From Hetaerina americana (Eukaryota > Arthropoda > Insecta > Odonata > Calopterygidae), in contig JAKTNV010000003.1 of assembly GCA_022747635.1 (NCBI GenBank), positions 97,984,454 to 98,048,453 of the forward strand: a stretch of 64,000 bases of DNA. The letters run 5' to 3'. Position 1 is the first letter of the stretch. Each line of letters begins with the position of its first letter. A program made the translations under genes and the position numbers. The notes under the pieces are model-generated. The model was not told where the DNA came from and searched no databases. It was given only the letters and a program-made list of their open reading frames with translations. Positions 1 to 13,810 of this stretch are shown here, one piece after another.

Positions 1-860
1 CGTGCTTTTGGGACGTAGGGGGCCTCGGTGTGGACGAGGAAAATTCCGCGCCCATGGGATATGGCGGGTGGGGGAGAGGTAAGGAAAGGATTAAAAATGG
101 AGGTACCTCCGAGTGGAAGTGGGTTTTGTTTCTCTCATCGAGCAAAGGAGGAAAATCGTCCGAGGCAGGCCTAGGAAATCGGTGAGCGCGGAGTAATGAG
201 GGGGAGGACGGTTTTGTGAGCGGTTTCGGGCATCAAGGGGGTCTCATGTGAGTGGCGCAGAGGATAATGGGATATAATGGGTCTCATCACCGGTGAGGAA
301 GGAGGGCGGATGAGAGCGGAGTAAGGGCGGTGTGGAGCGGAGTAAGTAGGCGGAGGTTGTTAGATCGCCTCGTCCGTCCTTCGAAGTATTAATGAGGGAG
401 GTGTTGAGGGCTTCGTGTCAGACCACGGCGGTTATTCCAGGGAGTCTCCTTTCGTTGCACCGATGTCGAGGCAGTAATCAAAGATGGCGGAAGCGTTTGT
501 TGCTTCGCTTAAAGGGAGAGAATGCGAGCGTTGAGGAGATAGGATGATAGAGAGATAAGAATCGGTTTTTAGCTAAGACTCAGGAATTTACTGGAACGAG
601 AGGTATTCTTATCCCATTGCTTGTGGAGGTGGTCTTTGACCGAATGAAAACGGCTGTGTGTGAAGGAGTTGGGCGCATTATTTTTTCATTTCTCTCAAAT
701 TTGGAAAATAGTCTCCAAGCTTTAACGTTTCCTTTAGGCATGAATTATTCATCGATTCCCGCGTGAATGAGAGACGCGGTTTTTCCACAGCGGTGGTTCC
801 TTGAGTAGTGCGGCCGGAAGCGTTTAGTGTTTGCCGATCTAATGAGTGAGAAAAAAGACA
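1..860. other. GC-rich, purine-biased island; no gene recognised
   Basis: The first ~350 bases are dominated by G and A on the plus strand with many GGGAGG/GAGG words and CpGs. The bias fades after about 640 and the DNA becomes AT-rich after 860. One ATGGCGG motif sits at 480-494. No open frame here resembles a known protein. A promoter or CpG-island role is possible but not shown. Confidence 0.5.
480..494 (+). promoter_or_regulatory. YY1/Pho-like ATGGCGG motif
   Basis: The sequence AAAGATGGCGGAAGC matches the vertebrate YY1-type promoter motif (AANATGGCGGC) except at its last base, and contains the reverse of the Pho core GCCAT. The ATG opens only a 16-codon frame, so any coding use would need a splice site that I do not see. 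It lies in a GC-rich island, as such motifs do near transcription starts. This is a motif match only. Confidence 0.3.
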
Positions 861-1740
861 ATTGTTACAAGCAATTTACTTGGGACTAAAGACCTTTAGA
901 ACACATTAATTCCATGTGTTGAGGTAATCTACAGTTTCGCTATGGGAAGGGTTGTACAAAATGCTTTCTGCATTAAGATTCATTGGTAAGTGTTATGGCT
1001 CGATTAATCATGTCCATTAGGCTGTAGATATCGTAAAAATAAGTCCTTACATTTCAAGACTGAGTTGAATTTAAATATATATATATGCAGTAATTAACAA
1101 AGCTTTCATGAAATATACTCAAATGGCAGTTATAACCCAGTTATTTTCATTTAAATTTACTCATAACATTCGAAAAAAATATTAACAGCTATTGCAGCCT
1201 CAATATGTATCGTTTTACGCATTAATGGGAAGCCGAATTTTATGGAATTGAAGAATGAACTTAACTCATTAACTTCTCCAAAACAGCATTCCAAACAGAA
1301 AAAATTTCGAAAGACATAATTTGAATAAGCTGAAAGCGGCACTCATATGATGGCATCTATTATATCTTCCCTGTATAAGTGCTTGATCATTAAAAGATTA
1401 TTCAAATGATATGGGTTGGTCAACGATCTCCTCATCCACAACTCACAGGCAAAAGTGCTGAATTACAGATTTTCAATTGTTTAACATAAATATTTCCGAA
1501 TTAGATAACTAGAAAAAATGGGACAAGATGGCGCAACGGATGAAAATCCCCAATAACATTCTAATTCCGCCAGCAATTATTCTGCGCCATTACGTCGAAT
1601 CTCTCACATCCCAACAATTTAAAGGACATTGTGAATTGGCATTTCCTTGGTTAGGTCCGGAGGAGAAAAACGATTTCGGAACCCACGTCACCCGTCGAAT
1701 ACGTAATTCATACTCCATTAGCTCTTAATTGCCTATCTAC
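861..1740. other. AT-rich stretch with one unsupported small frame
   Basis: Mostly AT-rich with no repeat or RNA gene recognised. A GGTAAGTG donor-like site lies near 985. A 66-codon frame opens at 1528 within the motif AAGATGGCGC and runs to 1728. Its product has no domain, signal or family I recognise and no splice context supports it, so it is not called as a gene. Confidence 0.4.
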
Positions 1741-2110
1741 CCCCCGTTCCTTCCATAACCTTCCCCTCCTGTCCACTCTTTTCCTTCATCTCCGGATAGT
1801 TGCTCCTATTTTTTCCCCCTCTACCCTCACATCCGCTTAATCAAAGATAAAGCACTGGCACGCATACGACCCTTCAGACACCAGCAATGAATTACTTTCG
1901 CGCTCACTTATCTTCAAGTCTCTTACGCCCGGATATTTTATCTGCACTCCCCCAGACCCACCTCCGTCCTCCATTCCGTCCTCCTCCATCATCTCCCCTC
2001 TCTCTCCTCCATCCTCTTCTTGCCATTTCTCCCACTACGCCCTCCACCCCCTGCAATCCCCTGCCATCCACCTCTGCTGATTATCCTCGGCCATTTCTCT
2101 TTCTTTCCTA
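1741..2110. other. Pyrimidine-rich (C/T) tract on the plus strand
   Basis: C and T dominate, with repeated CTCC and CCCTC words. Overlapping open frames here exist because stop codons need purines, so they are not taken as genes. Confidence 0.5.
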
Positions 2111-3320
2111 CGCGTTATCCGATTACTTGCACACCCTGGAGACGCTCGTTAATCCTTTTTCTTAGACTATCCCGCTCGCTGCTTCATTTTTTAGCTGCTC
2201 GTTTTCCACTTTCAGATAAATCTCGCCTTCAACCTTCCCGAAAAAAACCAAACATCAAGGGTTAAAGAAATATGAAAACGCATCCATCCTTGGTTTTGTA
2301 TTGAAGATTTATTGGTACAAACTATTATTTTTAAACTGAACGTGTGACTACCTTTTGGTTTTCACTGTGAAAGTCTTATGATGAGGTTCAAAAGAATTTT
2401 TTATCGTCAGCCAAAGAATTAAGGAACTAAAAATCTTTGTCCTATTTTTTAAGTTTTTTTAAAGTTCAGAGATTTTATTAATTCTTGATCATCAGAAGGA
2501 TTTCATTCTTAAGGCTTCCGTGACGTCTGTTTGGTGAAGTACCACGAGACCTTTCAAAAAAAGGATAAATGTGCACTCTATTTTTCTAAATCATGTCATT
2601 CTCAAAACATTCTAAATTATGTTCAGGAACTCAGTAATCCATTACCATCATATATTGCAATGGAAAATATGTTTCCTAATCACCCAGTTAATGGTAATTT
2701 TTAATGTAATATTTGTCTTTTACCCAATTGACATTATATTCGTGCAGATTTTTATGCCGTTCATGCAAGAAAAATAAAATGCCGAAAATATCATAGATTT
2801 TAATAATTTTTTAATATTTAATTGTAGTGAATTTGTGATAAGGTATTTCATGAAATGATAGAATTTATTGTTAACGTAAATTTTAAATATTCGGCTCTCT
2901 ATGGAAAGTAATTTATGTCAAACTATTAATTTATTAGGGGCTAAAGCAGATTTACATATAAGTTCACAAGAACTGATAGAGCTAAAAAAGCTTTAATGTG
3001 ACCTAAAATGAGATATAACTCAGTATTTTATTTACCAAAAATTTCCAACAACTAGTTTTGATACAGTAAAATCTTTCACAATTTATGACTGTAAGTGGTG
3101 CGCTGTATTCTTTTTAGTCATTATTCCGATAATATTTGCTCAATAAAAGTGATAAAAACATTTCTCGGGATAAAAGTATCGATATTTTAGTTTACCTTTT
3201 AAATTGTACAAATAATAGATTCAGCAATTTCATCCATGAAACCCACTCAATTTCCTCGATCTATCGGGTAAACTGATATTTAGTACATGAGTTTCACCGG
3301 TGCAAGTTAGTGGCGAAAAT
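2111..3320. other. AT-rich stretch; nothing recognised
   Basis: AT-rich DNA with many stops in all frames. No repeat family, RNA gene or promoter motif was recognised. Confidence 0.5.
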
Positions 3321-4560
3321 CTTGCCTCCACAATCCCATCTCTCGGTCCCTCCCTAGACCAATTTCCTCTCCCTTCAAATTCCCTCTTACTCTGTTCTTG
3401 ACGCCCAATTCTCGTATAAATACAATCGTCATTATCTCCCCGTCCTAATACTCCATTCTTCTGATCCTTACCCTCACCTTTTTCTCACACCCCATCCTGT
3501 TTCACTATTCCTCCTGCGGTATCTCAGTAAATTTTTTCGACTCAACCCGCCCTTCCACTCACCCAGTCCTCTAATACCCCCATCTACCTCCGTCGTGTCC
3601 ATTCGTTCGTCGGGGACGCGGGATCATGCGATCACTAAATCCCATGGCATCGCTGAGCGTGACCCACCTCTAACTTCGACCACTTCCCATCCCCACAGAG
3701 CCTCTCTCACACCCACATCTCTCCCGTCAAATCCACCCGCAACCTCCCCCCTGTCCTCTCCCCCGCCTTTCAAATCCCCCGCTCACCTTCACTTCCTTCC
3801 TCCACACATCCCCGAATCGTTTGGCAATCGTCACCTCGCGAGGAGCATCCCTGGTCGGAAGCCACGTTATTTTTTTCCTTCATCGCCCCCAAATCCTTTG
3901 TCTGGATGCGCCCTTGCGTGGATCTCCTCCTTACGATGGGAGAGGGTGGGAATTTGGAATCGGGAGAGAGAGGGGGACGGACGCGCTTATAATATTAGCT
4001 CCTGGCCTTCCCCCTCCCTTTACACCGTCTCATATGAAACTCCTCTCTACCCCTCCCAGAGGTCGCCCGGCATCCCGCGCTCACGTTCGGTGGGTGGAGG
4101 GGCATGACACCCGGGTAAATTAAGCGGCGCGCCGGCATTCTATCCACCCATGTTGAGAATTTTAAGCGCCTCCCCTTCGGTGGCTGGATCTTCTTCGTCA
4201 AGAGACGGATGGAAGTCGGAGTGAGTCGGGGCGGAGGAGTGGTTCGGAGGGCGGTGTGGCGCGGGGAATGTAAGTGAGTAGGGTGGGTAGAGGGGTGAGG
4301 CTCAAATTGAGGTCCTGAATGCGGTTCGGTTCGCCTCATGAGGTATCTCCACGCCCATCCCACGTGGCCTTGAAAGATTCCAAACAGCCGACTTGGGGCA
4401 TTCACCATTGTCTTAGAGGAGACACGCAATGGGACAAGCGGCAGAATCTCGACGCTCGACTCTCCATCCCTCTCACGCAATCCACTCCCCCCGGGGAGGG
4501 TGGTGGGGGAAGTATTCATTGCGTGTACCTACTAGTGTAGAATGGCGCCCTTTCGGACAA
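3321..4560. other. GC-rich island: pyrimidine-rich, then mixed
   Basis: From about 3330 to 3800 the plus strand is C/T-rich. From 3800 to 4560 the composition is mixed, with a purine-rich G tract at about 4200-4310 and a strong donor-like GTAAGTGAG near 4268. Three frames of 100-174 codons overlap on both strands, but their products are Ser/Pro/Arg-rich, low in complexity and match nothing known. No gene is called. Confidence 0.4.
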
Positions 4561-6080
4561 GGATTAATGGACATCAACGCAGATATCTCAGTCCTTTTGA
4601 GCGAAACGTTGCGAGACCTCGGCTTAGGAACATTCGGAACAACTAACCATTATATATCGTAGGGGAATGCCTAAAGACGTTAGAACAATATCATGTTTAA
4701 AAAAAATAAGTGATTCTAATTTATATTTATTGAGGAATCATTTACGACTTAGACTGAAAAGTTCCTTAATATATGAGACATAATTTCAATATAATTTATC
4801 CGAACGTTGAACAAGTTTGGTTTGAAAGACTATAATATCTAAATAACACTGTAATTAAATTTGAACCCTTATTAAGAACTAAAAGTAATTCAATTTGCTA
4901 TATTTGATTAAAAATGACAATGCAACTCATAAACCTTGACTTTCAATTAATGTAAGGTATTACCCTTTTTAAATGACGCCAATTGCAGGCAAATAATTCT
5001 TTTAAAGATCTGAGAGATAAAAGTTATCAGTGAGATATACTTACTACACCTAAGTGAAAACGTTACACATTTGAGAACAGGGTTGATTCATTATATACCA
5101 TTTTTTCTTTTAGTACACTTTTTAAGTATACACTCAATCTCATTTATTGCAAATGAAGAAATTCTAGTGTCGAGTATAATTCATATTTTGTTTCGGTAAA
5201 AAGCTAATTTGAATTGAGCAATGACTAATTTCTAACTGACCAATGACTATTATTCAGTATATATGGAAGTATGGATTTGAATGACGCATTGAAATTGATT
5301 TATAAAAACTATTATTTCAAGATAAAAATTTGCCTAAGGCTTCATAATAGCTCATTTCCGATCGGCAAGACAATGGTTTCGATGAAATGTCATAAAATAT
5401 GCGATGGTTTTCCCTCAAAATATCGCTACGAAAATAAATAGCCAATATCAAAGGTGCTTAACCGTCAAAATATTAAATATTTGACTTCTTTTTTCATCTA
5501 AAAAATTGCCATTATCGTACGCTGAAAGATATCTTTCAAATGCATATTTATTTGGAATTTAGAAGATTCAAATAAAATAAAAGGTTAGGTTATATTCGTA
5601 TTTGGGCGAAATTTTACGTTATTGTTTGCCTTAATGAAAAGGAATTTGCAGACACAATTAAAATATAAGATTACTATTAGATTTAAATAATGTTACACTT
5701 TTTATTACTTAATGTTTTGTTTACTCGTTATATTTTAGTTTGGTGAGATTTTTGCAAATTCAAATTAAAATATAGGTGAGATATTCATGGATTTAGTTAT
5801 ATTCCTTAATAAAATTAATGCCATCCTTAACTTTTGTTATTCTCGTTCCGTAAATTAAATCTAACACAGAAAATAAGGTTAGCTTATAAAATGAAATGAA
5901 TGAAAGAAAACCAAATCTTTTTAATAAGTCATTCGATTCTACAGGAATCCACTGATTTCAGATTAGGTGGAGTAAAAGATGAACGATTTCACTCAGCGAA
6001 TTCAATGGTTATATGCATAAGCGGTTGATAATATTTACGCAACTAGAAAATAGTATGCAAAATTAAACTATTTGAGACGA
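4561..6080. other. AT-rich stretch; nothing recognised
   Basis: Uniformly AT-rich with dense stops. I see no repeat, exon or RNA candidate. Confidence 0.5.
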
Positions 6081-6960
6081 TAAATATTTAAACTGGGTTC
6101 CAGAAAAAATAGGAAAGAAAGGAGAGGCCAATTATATCGAAGGAAATTCAGAGTGAGAACCGGTGGGACTGGGCAAGTAATGAAGGTAGCCCTGTACGGA
6201 GTAATTGAACCCTCAGTGAAGGTGGAATCAGTGTTTACGGGAATAAAGAAGAAGGCAGAGAGAATCGAAGGAAACTGAAAGGAGATGGAAGAAAACATGG
6301 CACGGGGGAGGGAATGTGGGCTGAATCGCATCGTAAAGACTGGGCGAGAACGGCTGATGGGCTCGTATTATGTGCACCGGGCGTGAAGATCCCTCGCTTC
6401 TCGGTGATCATGTTCGCTCTCAAGAAGACGCTTAACGGAGGGCGGTGATGAAGAGGACGGCGGAAGAGAGTGCGAGGGTAGAGAATTAAGGTCTTAACGC
6501 TGGCTCCCACGTGAAGCTGAAGACTTCTCGGATTGTATAAACCCCTCGGCCTTCCCTCGCGCGTCCAAAGCAAGTCGGCGTCGCCCACAAGGGCCTCCCT
6601 CCCGTCTTCGAAACGGATCAAGGGATCTCGGCGAACGGGGGAGGAGTGGATGAAAGTGCCGCTTACTTCGTATTTGGGATGAAGCCTTCTCCTTTGTACT
6701 TCTTTGCTCTCAGACTATTTTCCAATCTAAAGTACTGGGACTGGCTTCGCAAGAGAGTAACGGGTTGCGGGTGGGAGAGAGAAGGAAAGGGAACTTTCAA
6801 AAGACAAAGCGAATGAGAGGGATCGGAGAGGGGGTGAAAGGTAAAGCGATCGAGGGAGGAGGGGTAAAGAGGGTTAACTCCATCCAAGACATGTAAAGCA
6901 GTCAATAATGGGGTCGTGGTTCTTTGGGAGATGAGGTGGTTCCACCCACCGGTACTTTCA
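6081..6960. other. Purine-rich and CpG-containing island
   Basis: GA-rich on the plus strand at 6110-6340 and 6760-6890, with a balanced CpG-rich middle. A TATAAA lies at 6536-6541. Minus-strand frames of 80-128 codons are Ser/Pro/Leu-rich translations of the pyrimidine strand and are not called. Confidence 0.4.
6536..6541 (+). promoter_or_regulatory. TATA-like box in a GC-rich island
   Basis: TATAAA sits in GC-rich flanks, followed by a CpG-rich stretch where a start about 30 bases downstream would fall. There is no clear initiator motif and no recognised coding region downstream. Confidence 0.2.
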
Positions 6961-7042
6961 AAAGCTTAATTCTCGAAGGACGCCGCGAAGGCTGATAAGG
7001 AATGCGTCAACGCAATGGGATCGGTGGAATCTTCTTTGCTAA

Positions 7043-7062
7043 CTCTCTCTCTCTCTCTCTCT
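7043..7062. repeat. (CT)10 microsatellite
   Basis: Twenty bases of uninterrupted CT dinucleotides just after the purine-rich island; the minus strand reads (GA)n. Confidence 0.9.
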
Positions 7063-7671
7063 CCTACCTTACCTTACTAGAGTAGCATAACAAAAGTCAC
7101 CGCTATGGCTGCAAAGAACGTAAAGAAGACGAAAGGTCTTAAAAGGGAGGAATCACTTCAAAGTGGATTTGTGGTTAGTTTCAATTTCAATATTCATGAA
7201 ATTCACGGCTACGAGAAAATTGCAAGGGCATTAGGACTTTATTTTTGAGCTTTTAAAATAGGTGTGTCCGAGATTGGACGGGAGAATTGATGCACCTTCA
7301 TTCGACGTGAATTACATCCTCTACAGGTATAAATTTCCAGAGGCAATGCATATGCAAGGGAGGACCCCAATAAATGTTTTCTCGGAAATTGCCATCTAAG
7401 TCGACAGCTGTTATTCTTGAAGGTCCTTTTGGTAAAAGAAGTAGCTGATATTAGTGAGACGTTACAAGTATACTATGATATTTTATGAAGAAACACTTTT
7501 AATCAAGACGGAACATGGCGCAGTGGCACTAATGAAAGCAGTAACGTTTTTTCATGAAATAAATCTATCATTAAATCATCACGAGCACATTCAACTTCCA
7601 ATTAGAAAACCATGAAATTTATGAGTTGAATATTCTTTGCATATAGATTCGTAAGCTTAGTATCTTATCAT
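7063..7671. other. No feature recognised
   Basis: Mixed to AT-rich sequence between two microsatellites, with no open frame, repeat or RNA recognised. Confidence 0.4.
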
Positions 7672-8500
<829 letters not shown>

Positions 8501-9227
8501 AAGCGGGAAGTTTCTCCCTTTAGAACTAGATTGAGTGGCACCAAAGACGTAAGACTTTTCGAACTTCAAGCGCATTTCTCTGACGTCTATTCTCTGTGTT
8601 ACCTACACAGAAAGGGGGCGCCGTGGAAATGAAAAGAAGTTTGGAAGAGACTTGAGAAGCACTCCGTAAGATCATGTGTACTAGTCTGTCCGTGAAGGGC
8701 ATTCGTTTCAAACATTGATTTTTATGATGCCCTCTCGTAGCTGCAACTTACTCTTAAAGGCGTTGGGAGGCTGCCGGGTCTCTGGCGAGGAGGGCCTTAT
8801 GATATAAAGGCAGGACGGAACGCCTACTGGATGAAGGAGCAAGAGAGAGCGAGGAGGGACGGATTGATGTAGGCTAGTAGTTAGTAAAGGAACATGTGAT
8901 GACTTTCCTAATCCAAAACCGGCCGGCTCCCCTCTTTTCCTATCGGACTCCCCTTCCCCGCCCGGATTTCTCTCACCTTTCAAATCTTTTGCTCCGTCTC
9001 GGGCATCACGCGCACACCATACCCCATCCCATCAATGCGTTAATGGCTTATTTGCTGAACTACTCTCCTCGAAACCCATTTCGCTTCGTCTCCTGATATG
9101 TCCAAGACCTCTCTTCACATTGGCCGTCAGTATTTGTTCTAATTTCAATGCCATTTTTCCCCACTGTTCATGGTGATGATTGATGCATTTTGAACTCTGA
9201 AAAGCGGAATCAAATACTTGTGGGATC
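8501..9227. other. Mid-GC stretch with a TATA-like box
   Basis: GC rises between about 8570 and 9100. A GATATAAAGG word lies at 8801-8810. Frames on both strands are short and unlike known proteins. Confidence 0.35.
8803..8808 (+). promoter_or_regulatory. TATA-like box
   Basis: TATAAA within GATATAAAGGCAGG, flanked by GC-rich sequence on both sides. The match to an arthropod TATA box is good, but there is no recognised initiator or downstream gene. Confidence 0.25.
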
Positions 9228-9518
9228 AGGATGGTGTGGAAGCTAACGTGATGGCTTCCCAACCAGAGGAACCGGGTTTGAATCCTGGAGGCTGCTGATA
9301 TTTTTCAGTGGTATCCAGAACCCTAAATAAGGCGCTTTGTGGAGGGTACTTCGAGTGAGTACGCCGTCCGTCGGATGGGACGTTAAGCTGCGGACCCCTT
9401 GGCGCCTTTCGTTAAGGGTAGGCTAATGCCAACGCCGGGTTTCTCTCTTCATTCATTTCTGTCCATTACGAGTGCAAATTACCTCGGCATTTGGTCGTCT
9501 CCCGCAAAAACTACTACT
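9228..9518 (+). repeat. SINE copy 1 (tRNA-headed family)
   Basis: The head contains a box B-like GGGTTTGAATCC near 9273, preceded by a tRNA-like arm. The body carries the core GTCGGATGGGACGTTAAGC, then GGCTAATGCC and CGCCGGGTTTCTCT. The 3' end is CTACTAC. The same order of blocks recurs in four other places in this window, so this is a dispersed repeat and not a gene. It appears near full length at about 290 bases. The 5' edge is approximate. Confidence 0.8.
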
Positions 9519-10430
9519 TCAAAATAGTTCTCTCGATCGATTTGAGGTTCAAGAACATCCTTGCTTTTCATCATATCAAATCCGGTGGTCCTTGGCTAGG
9601 ACCCACCAGGATTTCTGTTGTAATCGAAATGTTTCCGGAAACAGCAAGGATATGGATTTTGTACAATTGGGCGGAATTATATTTTTATATCAGCGTAAAT
9701 GACTATTATTTCAGTTTTATGAAAACTTTATAACGTTATTTAAATTAAATAAATGTTTGTTAATTTACAACAAACACACAATTATTAATTTATAGTATGT
9801 CTGGCGATACACAAATTCCTCGGTGCCTAGGAAGGTTGTACATAAAATATCCTTAGTTAATCTGAATATATTAGCAATTTCTCGACTGAATAGAAATAAA
9901 CGGAAACTTAATTCAAGATAATCTTCCCTACACAACATTTATCACGATAATAAAAGATACGGAAAAACACTCGGTGCACTATCAGAGAGGAAAATATAAA
10001 TCTTATCAGTTTGAATTATGATTATATATTAAGAAAGTATTGCAAACATTTCTAGTTCGTAAGATTTGCCTTATAATATTTGATTAGCAAGCTACAAGTG
10101 TGCGCTGCCAAGCGGAAAAGAAAGTTGAAGCGTCGTGACGCATAGTTATTACTTTGATTGGGAGGTGTTCCGCTCAGATGGACTGGCGTCATCTTTTAAT
10201 TAAAAAAAAACATTTTCTGCGGGAATGGAAGGCCGGAAACAGCTTTCGGATTCCAATATAGGCGAAAAAAACTAACAAAAGCACACACATACACACACAC
10301 ACACTCACATTGCGTCTCGCACACATCCACGCAACCAAAACACACAACGATGCAACCGTAGGAATGCCTTTTCCTCGTTCGGCGATTGTCATGACGATAA
10401 AAGTGATTTAGCTCCGGAGATCATTGTTTT
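9519..10430. other. AT-rich stretch with a short CA repeat
   Basis: AT-rich to about 10080, then mixed. An imperfect (CA)n of about 22 bases lies at 10284-10305. No gene was recognised. Confidence 0.45.
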
Positions 10431-10930
10431 TGCCGAGTCGTTCCATTACGGTGGAATGTGCGTGGCGGGTGGCGCCGCGACGCCAGGGCGGCAGAAGCTG
10501 CCTCTGTCGGCGCGAAACTTTGCACATCGGCGTCGGACGACGTGGCTTGCCCCGAGAAGGGAGGGGGAAAGGGTATTCGTAGGGCGCGGAGGGGTGAATG
10601 GTGTAGGAAAAGGGAAAGGGGTGCGGCGGGACGGCAAGGGCTAGAGCTGGGTCGGGGGTAAGTGGGAGGTGGGAAATACGCAGCCCCTACTCACTTACTA
10701 CCATCCCCGCCCGCCGGCATTACCCCCCCCCCTCTTCCCACCGCACTCACTTTTATTATTTTACCGTCTCCGTAATCGTCGTTTGAGGCCAACCGCTGCG
10801 GAGTTTTACGGTCCGCTCCATCGGCCGTTGTATTCCTCTCTTCGGCAGTAAGCGTACAGATACTCACATCCCACCGACTTTTCGGCTCTCAACAATATCT
10901 CCCGCATTCCCTACCCTTAGCGGCTGTCGC
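10431..10930. other. CpG-rich island; purine then pyrimidine bias
   Basis: CpG-dense from 10440 to 10560, G/A-rich to about 10675, then C/T-rich. A run of ten C lies at 10723-10732 and a donor-like GTAAGTGG near 10658. Frames of 60-67 codons overlap on both strands and are not supported. This is a possible promoter island. Confidence 0.4.
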
Positions 10931-13330
10931 CTCTTTCTCTTCAATGTGGAAGTCCATGCCGTGTGTCGATATTACTTATTCTTAACTCTGGATTCCGCAC
11001 TCCAACATGTCCGAAGCAGAGGCTTTATCTTTTCGTTCGTACATGCCGAAGTCAGTGACCGAATGGAATTTATTTGGTTTCACTTTTACTGGAGAAGACA
11101 ATCAAAATTTCAATTTACACCAACATTTAGGCTTTCTATGTCTCATAGCTGTGAGGAAAAGAGAACTTTTGGGGCTGATGGTAAACTTAACGAAATGAAC
11201 CACTTATATCTTTCTTGTTTTTAAATTTAGCTGTTTCTTCATCAGTAAAGCGGATTAGATGTTAAATATTTGGAAAGGCTACAAGAAATTCAATATTTAA
11301 GAGCTTCTCGCTCAAAGAACAACAGTTTACGATAATGCAATTCCATGCTGAAAATTTCAAAGAAACACTTCCTGGCGGACCTATCATTAGTTGGCGATAA
11401 ATACCAGGAATATAAAACTTCAAGAGTAGCATTTCGGAGTATTATTATTGACATGAAATCTCTGCTTTTACTAATGTGCTTAGAATTCAAACTACAGAGA
11501 TATTCATTGTTCTGTAGATTATTTTGTGGTTGGGTTGGTTAAAATACCCGAAAATTATAGTGTCTCTTGGGATATTTCACCATTTTTAGCTGGTATTTTC
11601 ATAGTAATTACATTTTTAAACTGTAGCAAGAGTGAAAATATGTAAAATAAAATTCTATAATTGAACTGTATGGTGGTGGAGGCTTTTAATCAATATGTCA
11701 TAGATATAGTTCTCCAGTTATATCTTTAGGAATAGGTATGATATAAAGATGAAATCCTAATGCTAACCCTGATGTTTTATTAGATCAAGGTAGCAAAATT
11801 CTCGATTGAGTTTTAATAAAAGGCAATAAATAAGGTTGAAGCCTTTATGACACAATCTTTCATATTAATATTACTCTTTCTAACTCCCGGAGCTTATTTA
11901 CCCAATAACATAATTTTTGAGGAAACATTTTTTCCTTTAATGTCTCCACCAAGATTTAAAAGCCATTTGATGATAACTGAGAACGACTCCGTGTCCACAT
12001 AAAACAGATTATGGAAAGCAATTTAGTGATTCCATCTAAAACTCATTCGCCTAATGCGCTCTGTAATCAGTGTGGCGTGAAATTTTAATTTGATATCTAT
12101 CATAAGCGATTTTGTATCTTTTTTGAATATCAATCTTTTAGTTAGAAGGTCTTGTTCACAGTAAATATGTATGCTAGGTGCAAATATATACAACTAACTT
12201 AACTAGTTAATTTATAAAATGTCTTAATATAATTTAACTAGGAAATCTGTCATATTTATCTATACCTAATACTTTTTTGTTTCAACCAAGATAACCATAT
12301 GTAAATAATGATGAGACAACTGTAAATAATGATGAGAGTTCAGGAAAGTATATTTCGTCTAGTTCGGTATCAAACCTATTTAGGATAAAGTGCCAAAATA
12401 TACGAAATAACGTTCTTCTTTTCAGCCATAAAACGCGAATATCCTTGAAACAGTGATGTTTGTAGCTTGAAATAATTTTACGTTTTTCAAGCTTTTAAGA
12501 GGAAAAATAGTAAAAGTTATGAGAATAATAAAAACGGATTCCACTTTTTGTACAAATTACAAAAGTAATCTCTATAGAGTTTTGATCTTTATTTATCACA
12601 TTTATTTTTGAAAGATAATTGTGAAGAAATTACTTCCAATATACTTTAAACCAACGCAGTAAATCTTGGTATGTCTCATCTATCATTAAATATACCGTCA
12701 TCGGAGAATTCAATAGATTCTTATTATAATATTTATCCGTAAAATAGGCAGATATTTATACGAACAAAGATAAATTACTTCAAAAATCACAATGGACACT
12801 TTTGAAAATAATAGTTAACCAGCGTTTTAAGGTATTGATACTAGATGACTGTAAAAACCTAAACATTTAAATATCAGATTATAATTTCCCTGAGGAATGG
12901 GAAATTACACACAATAATTGATTTTTATAGAAACAGTTCATATGGTTTTTACCCTGTCAGATCGACGTCCTCTACTTTTCAACATATATTTATGCGCTGC
13001 TTGAAATTGGAATAAGAAAGAAATAACTGTAGATATAATTTTCTAGAACTTACTTATAAATGCCTATCAAATATTAGAAAAACTTTATACAAATGTAAAC
13101 TATACTCTCTCAGCAACACTCATATATCTCCCACAGCCTAACTCCTCTGACAAATTAAGAGTGGACCAACCAACCATTTTATAACGTTTACTGCCTGATT
13201 CGAAGCACACATAAATAAATACAGAGAATACACACGCAGTGAAAAAAAATAATATGAGGGCAATGTTTTCATAAAGTGATGTATGTTAGTTACACTAATG
13301 ATTCGCACTTGTAGCCATAACACAACTAAT
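10931..13330. other. Long AT-rich stretch; nothing beyond a short tandem repeat
   Basis: Mostly AT-rich. A 17-base unit TGTAAATAATGATGAGA occurs at 12300-12316 and again at 12321-12337. No exon, RNA gene or transposon was recognised. Confidence 0.45.
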
Positions 13331-13735
13331 GCTTACTGGCTGCCTGTACGAACCTTCCGGCATGAAAACGACCATTGCAGTCGCCCGATTCGCCCGTTTA
13401 AGGGACAAGCACCGCTAAAAGGTGAATAGCTTCGAACGGTAGCGAAAGAGCCAGGTGGTTGAATCACCAGTGGGTTCTCTTAAAAAGATTCTTCAAAGAT
13501 ATTTAGCGTTGCCTACAGAAACGGACCGTTCCTTCAAAGAACCTTCCAAGAGTTGATTGTCTTCATGAAAGCGAGGAAAGCTCCCCGTCCGCTCGGCGTG
13601 GACCTCTCCTTCCACCATTTCTCAGACATCACTGCTTAGAACGGAAAGGAGGGGAGGGAAAAGACCTTCTGCGTCAGCGCGGGACAGCCATTCCGCTGCG
13701 TCGCCTTCCCAGAGTTCTCCGCGCGGCCGTTCAAG
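13331..13735. other. GC-rising region upstream of an ATGGCGGC motif
   Basis: GC content climbs steadily from about 13330. GAACCTTCC occurs at about 13350 and 13552, too few and too irregular to call heat-shock elements. CpG density peaks at about 13690-13760. This could be the upstream part of a promoter for the motif at 13732. Confidence 0.3.
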
Positions 13736-13744
13736 ATGGCGGCC
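13732..13744 (+). promoter_or_regulatory. YY1/Pho-like motif overlapping an ATG
   Basis: CAAGATGGCGGCC is an excellent match to the YY1-type AANATGGCGGC element, which in animals often lies just downstream of transcription starts with the ATG as start codon. It is at the peak of a CpG-rich island. Binding is not shown by sequence alone. Confidence 0.4.
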
Positions 13745-13799
13745 GCTTTGTTGACATTCCTCTCCCCTCCTAACTCTCGCGGCAATGGGCGGGGCTCTC
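13736..13799 (+). CDS. Candidate first coding exon (unrecognised)
   Basis: From the ATG in the YY1-like motif the frame reads MAAALLTFLSPPNSRGNGRG and continues to a GTGAGT donor-like site at 13800, giving 21 codons plus one base. The start is favoured by the CpG-rich context and the motif. No downstream partner exon was found, and the peptide matches nothing I know. If the donor is not used, the frame runs to 14017 with increasingly hydrophobic, AT-biased codons that look non-coding. Function unknown. A non-coding promoter island is an equally good explanation. Confidence 0.2.
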
Positions 13800-13810
13800 G
13801 TGAGTTATTC

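Noticed and set aside
13350..13565. Heat-shock element cluster
   Set aside because: GAACCTTCC occurs twice but not in the required alternating array of three or more units.
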